Positions 1-6,135 of a stretch of DNA of 14,329 nt are shown here, one piece after another. This stretch comes from Clostridiaceae bacterium. Its GTDB lineage: Bacteria > Bacillota > Clostridia > Oscillospirales > Acutalibacteraceae. The notes below the pieces were generated by a model, which saw only the letters and a program-made list of their open reading frames with translations, was not told the DNA's origin and made no database searches. Within the stretch, counting starts at the first letter, position 1. The number at the start of each line of letters is the position of its first letter. The position numbers and the translations under genes were made by a program. The DNA lies in assembly GCA_904501675.1 (NCBI GenBank), contig CAJGCL010000048.1, positions 1 through 14,329 of the forward strand. Reading direction: 5' to 3'.

Positions 1-901
1 AAAGTGAACCGTAAGTGATGCCGATAACGTCAGAAGAAACGAGTTGTTCTTCGGTGTAACCGAAAGAAGCAGATGCAGCAGCCTTCATAGCAGCGTTGAT
101 GCCTTCAACAGTTACATCGTCGCCCTTAACAACAGCTGTAAGGATTGTTGTTGAACCTGTAGCAACAGGAACTCTCTGTGCAGAACCGATAAGCTTGCCG
201 TTAAGCTCTGGGATAACAAGGCCGATAGCCTTTGCAGCACCTGTTGAGTTAGGAACGATGTTAGCAGCACCTGCGCGAGCTCTTCTCATGTCACCCTTTC
301 TGTGAGGACCGTCGAGGATCATCTGGTCGCCTGTGTAAGCATGAATTGTGCTCATGATACCGCTCTGGATAGGAGCATAATCGTTAAGAGCCTTTGCCAT
401 AGGAGCAAGGCAGTTTGTTGTGCAAGATGCAGCAGAGATGATCTGGTCATCAGCTGTAAGAGTATCTTCATTAACTGAGAAAACGATTGTCTTTGTTTCT
501 TTGTCTGCTGGAGCTGAGATAACAACCTTCTTTGCACCTGCGTTGATGTGAGCCATGCTCTTTTCTTTTGAGCAGTAGAAACCTGTGCACTCAAGAACTA
601 CGTCAACACCGATTTCGCCCCAAGGAAGCTCTGCAGCGTTAGCCATAGCATAGATTTTAAGAGTCTTACCGTCAACTGTGATTGTACCTGCTTCGTCGTC
701 AGCCTCTACAGTGTGGAGACCTTCGCCGATTCTACCACAGTAGCCGCCCTGTGCTGTATCATACTTAAGAAGATTAGCAAGCATTGATGGCTTTGTAAGG
801 TCGTTGATAGCTACTACATCGTAACCTTCAGCGCCGAACATCTGACGGAATGCGAGACGGCCGATACGACCGAAACCGTTAATTGCAACTTTAACTGACA
901 T
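1..901 (-). CDS. gap: Type I glyceraldehyde-3-phosphate dehydrogenase (3' end cut by window edge)
   Basis: This is the cytoplasmic glycolytic enzyme that oxidises glyceraldehyde-3-phosphate to 1,3-bisphosphoglycerate with NAD and phosphate. Reading the minus strand from 901 gives about 300 codons out of a usual length near 335, so only the C-terminal end is missing. The N-terminal Rossmann motif INGFGRIGR (residues 7-15) is present. Asp34 (INDL) sits at the end of beta-2, which fits NAD rather than NADP use. The active-site block SAASCTTNCLAP gives catalytic Cys160, and His187 lies in STIHAYTGDQ. The R-x-x-RA and NIVPNSTGAAKA segments of the catalytic domain follow. A strong GGAGGT site (complement of 909-914) lies 7 nt before the ATG. 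Codon use is restricted (mostly CTT leucine, few ATA or TTA codons), as expected for a highly expressed gene. It lies downstream of the hydroxyacid dehydrogenase on the same strand but has its own promoter. The family assignment is certain; glycolytic rather than gluconeogenic use is inferred. Confidence 0.97.
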   Translation of the reverse strand, partial: MSVKVAINGFGRIGRLAFRQMFGAEGYDVVAINDLTKPSMLANLLKYDTAQGGYCGRIGEGLHTVEADDEAGTITVDGKTLKIYAMANAAELPWGEIGVDVVLECTGFYCSKEKSMAHINAGAKKVVISAPADKETKTIVFSVNEDTLTADDQIISAASCTTNCLAPMAKALNDYAPIQSGIMSTIHAYTGDQMILDGPHRKGDMRRARAGAANIVPNSTGAAKAIGLVIPELNGKLIGSAQRVPVATGSTTILTAVVKGDDVTVEGINAAMKAAASASFGYTEEQLVSSDVIGITYGSL

Positions 902-908
902 TTGAATT

Positions 909-975
909 ACCTCCAAATATTTATTGTTTAGTTTTTTAACCTCTAACATTTTACCATAAAACAGAATAAATGCAA
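909..975 (-). promoter_or_regulatory. gap promoter and ribosome binding site
   Basis: Read on the minus strand, a -35 element TTGCAT (complement of 970-975) is separated by 16 bp from a -10 element TAAAAT (complement of 948-953). Transcription would start near 941, giving a leader of about 40 nt. The leader ends with a near-perfect Shine-Dalgarno GGAGGT (909-914). A weaker second promoter further upstream (ATGACA, 18 bp, TAAAAT within 991-1020) is possible. Promoter assignment is by eye. Confidence 0.65.
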
Positions 976-976
976 C

Positions 977-1021
977 AACTTTGACATAATTTTAACTTGG
1001 ATTTCAAACTTTTGTCATAAT
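977..1021. repeat. Pair of imperfect direct repeats upstream of the gap promoter
   Basis: Two copies of nearly the same sequence lie here: AACTTTGACATAAT at 977-990 and AACTTTTGTCATAAT at 1007-1021. They differ by one inserted T and one A/T change. Start-to-start spacing is 30 bp, close to three helical turns, and the proximal copy abuts the -35 element of gap. The arrangement resembles a pair of binding sites for a regulator, but no regulator is identified, and AT-rich DNA makes chance similarity possible. Confidence 0.35.
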
Positions 1022-1084
1022 GCAAAAAAAATCAAAGTATTGTAGGTCTAAAAATGTGCCTTTTTCTGTATAATTGATAAAAAA

Positions 1085-2053
1085 TTAAGGATTAACAACG
1101 TTTACAGGGTTACCTGAAAGGTAGCCTTTAATGTTTTCTTCTAATATACCCATGAGTCTGAGCCTTGTTTCATATGCTGCCCATGCAACATGAGGAGTAA
1201 TAAGGCAGTTAGGAGCAGTAAGAAGAGGGTTGTCGTTTGCAGGTGGCTCTGTAGATAAAACGTCTGTGCCGTAGCCTGCAATATCACCGTTAACAAGGGC
1301 ATCTTTTACATCTTGTTCATTTGCAACAGGACCTCTTGATGTGTTTATGATATAAGCGCTCTTCTTCATTTTGCCTATAAAATCTTTATTTATAAGGCCT
1401 GCAGTTTTGTCTGTAAGAGGGCAGTGTACGGAAATGTAGTCTGAATTTCTGAGAACTGTATCTAAATCAGTGAATTCTATATCGGGATAGCCGTCTTTTT
1501 TGCCTGATGGTGTGTAAGCAATTGTTTTCATACCAAAGGCTTTACCTATCTCGGCAACTCTTGAGCCTATTTTACCAAAGCCAATAATACCCAAAACCTT
1601 GCTATCAAGCTCATAAAGAGGCTTGTTCCAGTAGCAAAAATCTTCGCATTTTGACCAAGTTCCTTTTTTTACATCGGCTGTGTATGAGGCGGTCTGGTTT
1701 GTCAATTCTAATATAAACGCAAAAACCATCTGCGCTACTGCATTTGTTGAGTATGCAGGTATATTCGAAAGGGCAATACCTCTTGCTCTCAATGCAACGC
1801 CGTCAATTTGGTTAAAGCCTGTAGCAAGAGTAGAAACAAACTTTAGTTTTGGTAATTGCTCAATTATCTCTCTTGTGAGATGAACTTTGTTGATTATAAG
1901 AATATCTGCATCCTTAGAGCGTTCAATAACCTTTTCAGGCTCTGTGCGAGGGTAAAAAGTTAAATCAACAAGCTTTTCGATACATTCCCAGGATAAATCA
2001 CCGGGGTTTTCCGTGTAGCCGTCAAGAATTACGGCTTTTAATTTTTCTGTCAT
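1085..2053 (-). CDS. D-2-hydroxyacid dehydrogenase, glycerate dehydrogenase (hydroxypyruvate reductase) type
   Basis: This 322-residue cytoplasmic NAD(P)-dependent oxidoreductase most likely interconverts hydroxypyruvate and D-glycerate, or reduces a related 2-keto acid. The N-terminal substrate domain carries LDGYTENPGDLSW, which I associate with the glycerate dehydrogenase branch. The nucleotide-binding motif GFGKIG lies at 158-163. The catalytic triad of the superfamily is visible: Arg240 (TSRGPV), Glu269 (STEPP) and His288 (TPHVAW). At the end of beta-2 the usual NAD-binding Asp is replaced by Thr181 (AYTPSGKK), so coenzyme preference is uncertain and NADPH is possible. The length is typical. 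The start is supported by GGTG 5 nt upstream and a well-placed promoter. gap lies downstream on the same strand, so both neighbours handle three-carbon metabolites, but separate promoters argue against strict co-regulation. Exact substrate cannot be read from sequence. Confidence 0.9.
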   Translation of the reverse strand: MTEKLKAVILDGYTENPGDLSWECIEKLVDLTFYPRTEPEKVIERSKDADILIINKVHLTREIIEQLPKLKFVSTLATGFNQIDGVALRARGIALSNIPAYSTNAVAQMVFAFILELTNQTASYTADVKKGTWSKCEDFCYWNKPLYELDSKVLGIIGFGKIGSRVAEIGKAFGMKTIAYTPSGKKDGYPDIEFTDLDTVLRNSDYISVHCPLTDKTAGLINKDFIGKMKKSAYIINTSRGPVANEQDVKDALVNGDIAGYGTDVLSTEPPANDNPLLTAPNCLITPHVAWAAYETRLRLMGILEENIKGYLSGNPVNVVNP

Positions 2054-2069
2054 AAAATCACCGCTTGTT

Positions 2070-2098
2070 ATTATACACTATGTAAAAGAAACTTTCAA
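2070..2098 (-). promoter_or_regulatory. Promoter of the D-2-hydroxyacid dehydrogenase gene
   Basis: On the minus strand a -35 TTGAAA (complement of 2093-2098), a 17-bp spacer and a consensus -10 TATAAT (complement of 2070-2075) are present. The predicted start near 2063 leaves a leader of only about 10 nt that still contains the GGTG Shine-Dalgarno. It is back to back with the promoter of the plus-strand unit. Confidence 0.75.
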
Positions 2099-2111
2099 CT
2101 AATCTTTGTAC

Positions 2112-2140
2112 TTGACCTTACCACAATAATAGTATAAAAT
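2112..2140 (+). promoter_or_regulatory. Promoter of the VTT-galactokinase-GNAT-PLP enzyme unit
   Basis: TTGACC (2112-2117), a 17-bp spacer and TAAAAT (2135-2140) form a good sigma-A promoter; an overlapping TATAAA at 2133 is an alternative -10. The predicted transcription start is around 2147. This position helps choose the translation start of the next gene, because a GTG at 2153 would have almost no leader. Confidence 0.65.
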
Positions 2141-2159
2141 ATATCTAATTATGTGAAAC

Positions 2160-2173
2160 GGAGTGAGGATTTG
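2160..2173 (+). promoter_or_regulatory. Shine-Dalgarno GGAG followed by TTG start
   Basis: GGAG at 2160-2163 lies 7 nt before TTG at 2171-2173. The alternative in-frame GTG at 2153 has no Shine-Dalgarno-like sequence before it and would fall about 6 nt from the predicted transcript start. The TTG is therefore the better start. Confidence 0.6.
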
Positions 2174-2908
2174 AAGTCCTTTAAGTTAACTAAGGAGCAG
2201 AAGCACCGCCGTGCTATGCGGTGGGGGGCGTATGCTTGCTTTGGAGTGGCTTTAACCCTCGGTATCATTACTTATGGTCTTATGATACCACAGGTGCAAA
2301 AGAGTCTGGCGCATATAGATGCATGGTTTATAAGCCTTGAGAATTTTATAGCACAATACGAAAGCTTTGCAGCTTTCTTTTTGTTGATATTTCTGTTTTT
2401 ATTCAAAAGCTTTGTGCCCATAATTCCGTTTTCGGTTTTATTTATTGCAAGCGGTATGGTGTTCAGTGAGCTTACTGCTTTCGTAATAAATGTAACAGGT
2501 GTTATAGTCCTTTTTACCGCAAAATTCCTTTGGGGTAAAAAGAAAGGTGGCGGTAGTGCCCACAAGCTTGCCAACCGTTCGAAAACTGTTTATAAATTTA
2601 TGGATTTTGGCGGCAATGGTAATAAATGGATGTTGGCGCTTATGCGCTTTGTTCCGTTTTTCCCTACCAACACAGTCAGCCGTGCCTATGGCGGAACAGA
2701 AATGAAAATTGAACCATACCTGTTTTTTTCAATGCTTGGATTCCTTCCAAGGCTTGTTTTGTGGAGTGTAATCAGTTTCAATATTTTTGACCCGTTTACA
2801 GTGCAATTTATGGCGCCAATAATTATTTTGTTAATAATCAGCGGTATTTCACTACTGCTTTTAAATCTTTTGTTGGAACGAAAGGATGTAGAAAATGAAA
2901 AAGTGTGA
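2171..2908 (+). CDS. TVP38/TMEM64 (VTT domain, DedA-like) membrane protein
   Basis: An integral membrane protein of the VTT/DedA superfamily, about 245 residues from the TTG start chosen here (251 from GTG 2153). A basic N-terminus (KEQKHRRAMRW) precedes a first membrane segment (about residues 18-39). The VTT core follows: a hydrophobic stretch (66-80), then a re-entrant-type segment (SFVPIIPFSVLFIASG), another helix, the typical R-F-V-P-F-F-P motif near 159-165, and two C-terminal helices. The tail ERKDVENEKV is hydrophilic. Members of this superfamily have been linked to lipid scrambling or phospholipid carrier recycling and to envelope stress resistance, but the role of this one is unknown. 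It is first in a four-gene unit and overlaps the kinase gene by 14 bp, so translation is probably coupled. No functional link with sugar phosphorylation is evident. Confidence 0.88.
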   Translation: MKSFKLTKEQKHRRAMRWGAYACFGVALTLGIITYGLMIPQVQKSLAHIDAWFISLENFIAQYESFAAFFLLIFLFLFKSFVPIIPFSVLFIASGMVFSELTAFVINVTGVIVLFTAKFLWGKKKGGGSAHKLANRSKTVYKFMDFGGNGNKWMLALMRFVPFFPTNTVSRAYGGTEMKIEPYLFFSMLGFLPRLVLWSVISFNIFDPFTVQFMAPIIILLIISGISLLLLNLLLERKDVENEKV

Positions 2909-4154
2909 AATTAAAACAAATGAGTTTTTAAATCGTCTTTCTGTAGTTTACGGTGACGATGCAGCTGCTCAGCAGGAAAGATATTCTGCTCTTGCAGAGC
3001 GTTTTGAAAGTGAATTCAATGCTATTGAAAATATCCGTTTCTTCTCTGCTCCGGGTAGAACAGAGGTAGGCGGTAACCATACAGACCATAACAATGGTAA
3101 GGTGCTTGCTGCTGCAGTTAATCTTGATGCTGTTGCCGCAGTTGAAGCACGTGATGATGGTATTATCTGCGTTAATTCTCAGGGCTATGCACCACTCACT
3201 GTAGATACGGCAGACCTTTCTGTTATTGATAGCGAAAAGGGTACATCTCTTGCACTTATCAGAGGTGTATGCGCTCGTTTCAATGAGCTTGGATATAAAT
3301 ATGGCGGCTTTAACGCTTGTGTAACATCAGACGTTCTTTCAGGCTCAGGTCTTTCATCATCTGCTGCCTATGAAGTTCTTATTGGAACAATTCTCAACTA
3401 CATATACAACGACGGAAAAATCAGTGCTGTTGAAATTGCTCAGATATCTCAGTACGCAGAGAACGTTTATTTTGATAAGCCTTGCGGACTTATGGACCAG
3501 ACTGCTTGCTCTGTTGGTGGGTTCGTTAAGATTGATTTTGAAGATACAAAGAATCCTGTAATTGATAAGGTTGATTTTGATATTGCAAAGCACGGCTACA
3601 ATCTTTGTATCGTTGATACAGGCGGAAACCATGCAGACTTAACAGGCGATTATGCTGCAATCAGACTTGAAATGAACAGTGTTGCAGAATATTTCGGTAA
3701 GCCTGTTCTCCGTCAGGTTCCTGAAGCAGATGTTATGGCAAATATCGGCGATATCCGCAAGAAAACAGGGGATAGAGCTATAGAAAGAGCTATTCATTTC
3801 TATAATGAGAATAAGCGTGTTGAACGCCTTTCTGATGCTCTTTCAAACGATGATTTCGAGGCTTTCAAAGCAACGATTATTGAAAGCGGTAAATCATCAT
3901 ATATGTATAACCAGAACTGCTTTACGCTTACAAACCCTGCAGAACAGCCTGTAGCACTTGCTCTTTGCGTTGCGGAGGAGCTTCTTAAGGGTAAGGGAGC
4001 ATACCGTGTTCATGGCGGTGGCTTCGCAGGTACAATCCAGGCTTTTGTTCCTGTTAGTGAAACAGAAAGTTTTGTTTCTGCAATGAGCAAAATTCTTGGT
4101 GAAAAGTCTTGTTACATACTTAAAGTAAGAAGCCACGGCGGCTGCGAAATATGA
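2895..4154 (+). CDS. Galactokinase-family GHMP sugar kinase
   Basis: A 419-residue cytoplasmic GHMP kinase, most likely ATP:galactose 1-phosphotransferase (GalK) of the Leloir pathway. Motif 1 is GRTEVGGNHTDHNNGKVL (residues 54-71), where classical galactokinases have a GEHTDYN core: His and Asp are kept, but the Glu that contacts the sugar is Asn61. Motif 2, the ATP-binding GSGLSSSAA, lies at 150-158. The catalytic base is Asp201 in PCGLMDQ, and motif 3 is GGGFAGT at 374-380. AAAGGA (2881-2886) lies 8 nt before the ATG. The gene overlaps the upstream VTT gene by 14 bp and the downstream gene by an ATGA overlap. No galT, galE, transporter or regulator is in the window, so sugar context is lacking. 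I recall similar 'GNHTDH' proteins in Clostridia annotated as galactokinase. The substrate could be galactose or a related sugar; the kinase class is certain. Confidence 0.88.
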   Translation: MKKCEIKTNEFLNRLSVVYGDDAAAQQERYSALAERFESEFNAIENIRFFSAPGRTEVGGNHTDHNNGKVLAAAVNLDAVAAVEARDDGIICVNSQGYAPLTVDTADLSVIDSEKGTSLALIRGVCARFNELGYKYGGFNACVTSDVLSGSGLSSSAAYEVLIGTILNYIYNDGKISAVEIAQISQYAENVYFDKPCGLMDQTACSVGGFVKIDFEDTKNPVIDKVDFDIAKHGYNLCIVDTGGNHADLTGDYAAIRLEMNSVAEYFGKPVLRQVPEADVMANIGDIRKKTGDRAIERAIHFYNENKRVERLSDALSNDDFEAFKATIIESGKSSYMYNQNCFTLTNPAEQPVALALCVAEELLKGKGAYRVHGGGFAGTIQAFVPVSETESFVSAMSKILGEKSCYILKVRSHGGCEI

Positions 4155-4879
4155 TTAAAAAGATAACTGAATTTACAGACATAAACGGCGGATTTCCGCC
4201 GTTTATGTCTGTAATTCAAACAGATTTTAAGTTTGCTTCCAACAATTTCGACGGTGCTTATTATCAGGAGATAGAAAGCGAAAAAACGCTTTTGATTTCT
4301 ATTCGTGGAGTAACCGCAACCATATGCAGATTAAGCGAAAATGTAGAGGTTGAAGAGCTTTCTCTCTTTTTGGGGTTCAATGGGATACAAAATGTTTTAT
4401 CCGATTTCTTTTTTGAAGGATTCAGCCTTGAAAAACGTGTTGTTTTAAAAGTTAACACCTATACAGAAGTTACCATAAAAGCAAATCTTCTTAATTCTGC
4501 CTCAAGGTTAGCGGATTATGAAAATGTTTTTAAACTCCTTTCCAAAAATGGTTCTTTTGATGTGTGGTATCCTGTTATTTCAAGAAAAATTAATAATTCT
4601 TGTGCATTTGGTGTGTATTTAGAAGAAAAATCTATTCCTGTCAGTTGCGCAATTGCACCATTTATGTATGGGAAAACAGGTGTTGTTGCAGGGGTTTTCA
4701 CAGTCGAAAACTATAGAAATAAAGGCTATGCAACTAAATGTGTTAAAGCTCTTTTGAGTGAACTAAAAAAGGAAAATGTTAACATCGCATACCTTTGGTG
4801 TGAAGATAAAAATATAAAATTATATGAGAACATTGGTTTTTCTGTGTGCGGAGAAATTTATGTGAAGAGGGAAGAGTAA
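4151..4879 (+). CDS. GNAT-family N-acetyltransferase with an uncharacterised N-terminal domain
   Basis: A 242-residue protein whose last 90 residues or so look like a GNAT acetyltransferase using acetyl-CoA. Motif A is visible as VENYRNKGYATKCVKALL, with the R/Q-x-x-G-x-A acetyl-CoA loop RNKGYA at 189-194. It is followed by AYLWCEDKNIKLYENIGF, with the typical LYENIGF motif at 224-230. The first 140 residues match nothing I can name. The substrate is unknown. The start ATG overlaps the kinase stop (ATGA), so translation is probably by re-initiation; only a weak GGCGG precedes it. About 20 bases after the ATG the gene runs through a very long inverted repeat, described separately. An in-frame ATG at 4205 lies inside that repeat but has no good Shine-Dalgarno. 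The gene is richer in AT and in TTA/ATA codons than its neighbours, consistent with low expression. Confidence 0.75.
   Translation: MIKKITEFTDINGGFPPFMSVIQTDFKFASNNFDGAYYQEIESEKTLLISIRGVTATICRLSENVEVEELSLFLGFNGIQNVLSDFFFEGFSLEKRVVLKVNTYTEVTIKANLLNSASRLADYENVFKLLSKNGSFDVWYPVISRKINNSCAFGVYLEEKSIPVSCAIAPFMYGKTGVVAGVFTVENYRNKGYATKCVKALLSELKKENVNIAYLWCEDKNIKLYENIGFSVCGEIYVKREE
4168..4218. repeat. Long near-perfect inverted repeat inside the GNAT gene start
   Basis: The arms at 4173-4192 and 4195-4214 are perfectly complementary over 20 bp around a TT centre. With a single bulged T at 4174 the pairing extends outward to TGAATT (4168-4173) and AATTCA (4213-4218), giving about 24 bp. The top of the stem is GC-rich (GGCGG/CCGCC). 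No T-run follows, so it is not a standard Rho-independent terminator. In RNA it would form an extremely stable hairpin that begins less than 20 nt after the GNAT start codon and just after the galactokinase stop. A role in shielding the upstream transcript or limiting GNAT translation is inferred, not shown. Confidence 0.9.
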
Positions 4880-4881
4880 AA

Positions 4882-6135
4882 ATGTCTTTTTTTGAGTTTA
4901 GTGAAGAAATTAAAAATCTTTCAGAAAAAGCACTTTTAAAGTGTAAAAAAAAATTTGAAGAGATTGATAAATTAACAGAATTTAATCAGCAAAGAGTACT
5001 TAAGGCCTTTATAAATAATGGCGTTTGCGAAAGCCATTTTGTAGCCTCTACAGGCTACGGCTACGGAGATAGAGGCAGAGAGGTTTTAGATGAACTTACC
5101 GCCGAAATTTTTGGTGCGGAGGATGCTATAATCCGTCATAGCTTTGCAAGCGGTACTCATACTCTTGCGGTAATGCTTTTTGGCGTTCTTCGTCCCGGTG
5201 ATAATGTGCTTTGCGTTACGGGTACACCATACGATACAATTCATTCTGTTATCGGCTTAACAGGTGAGGGTATGGGCTCGCTTAAGGATTTTGGTGTAAA
5301 CTTTGATATTGTGGAACTGCTTCCTAATGGCACACCTGATTATGAGGGTATTGAAAAAGCAATAAAAGAAAAATCATATAAAGCCACATACATTCAGCGC
5401 TCAAGAGGTTATAGCCTCAGGCCATCTCTTTTACATAGCGAAATAGAAAAACTCGTTAAGGTTATAAAGAGCAATAGTAGTGCATTTGTAATGATGGATA
5501 ACTGCTATGGTGAATTTACTGAATATAATACACCTTCAGAGGCAGGTGTAGACCTTTTTGCAGGCTCACTTATTAAAAATCCGGGTGGCGGAATTGCAAA
5601 GTGCGGTGGCTATATAGCAGGCAGAAAAGACCTTGTTGAGCTATGCACATATAGAATGACAACTCCGGGTGTAGGTCGTGAGGTTGGTGCAACTCTTGGT
5701 AATTCAAGGGACATATTTATGGGTCTTTTCCACGCTCCTCATGTTACAGGTGAAGCTCTTAAGGTTGCAATTTTCACCGCAGCACTTTTTGAAGAAATGG
5801 GCTATGAGGTATCTCCTGGTTCTGATGAAAATAGAGCAGATATTATACAGAGCATAAAGCTTATTACACCAGAAAAGCTTATCGCTTTTTGTCAGGGTCT
5901 TCAGAGTGGTTCAGTTATAGATAGCTTTGTTGTGCCTGAACCTTGGGCGATGCCGGGTTATGACAGCGACGTTATTATGGCGGCAGGCGCTTTTACAAAC
6001 GGTTCATCAATAGAGCTTTCTGCAGATGCACCTCTCAGAGAGCCTTACGCAGTGTGGCTTCAGGGTGGTCTAAACTTCCACAGTGGCAAAATCGGCGTGA
6101 TGCTTGGTGCTCAGAGAGTTTTAGAAATCAAATAA
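4882..6135 (+). CDS. PLP-dependent enzyme of the methionine gamma-lyase / aluminium resistance (YnbB) family
   Basis: A cytoplasmic fold-type I PLP enzyme of 417 residues, the family annotated as methionine gamma-lyase-like (Pfam Met_gamma_lyase; B. subtilis YnbB; also named 'aluminium resistance protein'). Family members are predicted Cys/Met-metabolism enzymes acting by beta- or gamma-elimination, but the physiological reaction is poorly defined. The glycine/tyrosine-rich STGYGYGDRGRE lies near 56-67. RHSFASGTHTLA (cofactor phosphate region) is near 85-96. Asp206 in MMDNCYGEF should contact the pyridine nitrogen, and Lys232 in SLIKNPGGGIAKCGGYIAGR should be the Schiff-base lysine. I chose ATG 4882 over the longer frame from 4846 because the extra 12 codons overlap the GNAT gene, and GAGGG (4867-4871) is suitably placed before 4882. 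It starts 2 nt after the GNAT stop and is last in the unit. Its final 15 bp overlap the end of the opposing penicillin-binding protein gene. Confidence 0.88.
   Translation: MSFFEFSEEIKNLSEKALLKCKKKFEEIDKLTEFNQQRVLKAFINNGVCESHFVASTGYGYGDRGREVLDELTAEIFGAEDAIIRHSFASGTHTLAVMLFGVLRPGDNVLCVTGTPYDTIHSVIGLTGEGMGSLKDFGVNFDIVELLPNGTPDYEGIEKAIKEKSYKATYIQRSRGYSLRPSLLHSEIEKLVKVIKSNSSAFVMMDNCYGEFTEYNTPSEAGVDLFAGSLIKNPGGGIAKCGGYIAGRKDLVELCTYRMTTPGVGREVGATLGNSRDIFMGLFHAPHVTGEALKVAIFTAALFEEMGYEVSPGSDENRADIIQSIKLITPEKLIAFCQGLQSGSVIDSFVVPEPWAMPGYDSDVIMAAGAFTNGSSIELSADAPLREPYAVWLQGGLNFHSGKIGVMLGAQRVLEIK

Noticed and set aside
924..941. Rex-operator-like sequence (TTGTTTA...TTAACC) between the gap -10 and ribosome site
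   Set aside because: The position would suit a redox repressor of gap, but the half-sites are spaced one base too far apart and the right half ends in CC rather than CAA, so the match is too weak to annotate.
1054..1084. Possible terminator after the D-2-hydroxyacid dehydrogenase
   Set aside because: T-runs are present, but I could not find a stem of useful length before them.
4846..4881. 12-codon N-terminal extension of the PLP enzyme
   Set aside because: It overlaps the GNAT gene, lacks a Shine-Dalgarno, and the ATG at 4882 has a properly spaced GAGGG.
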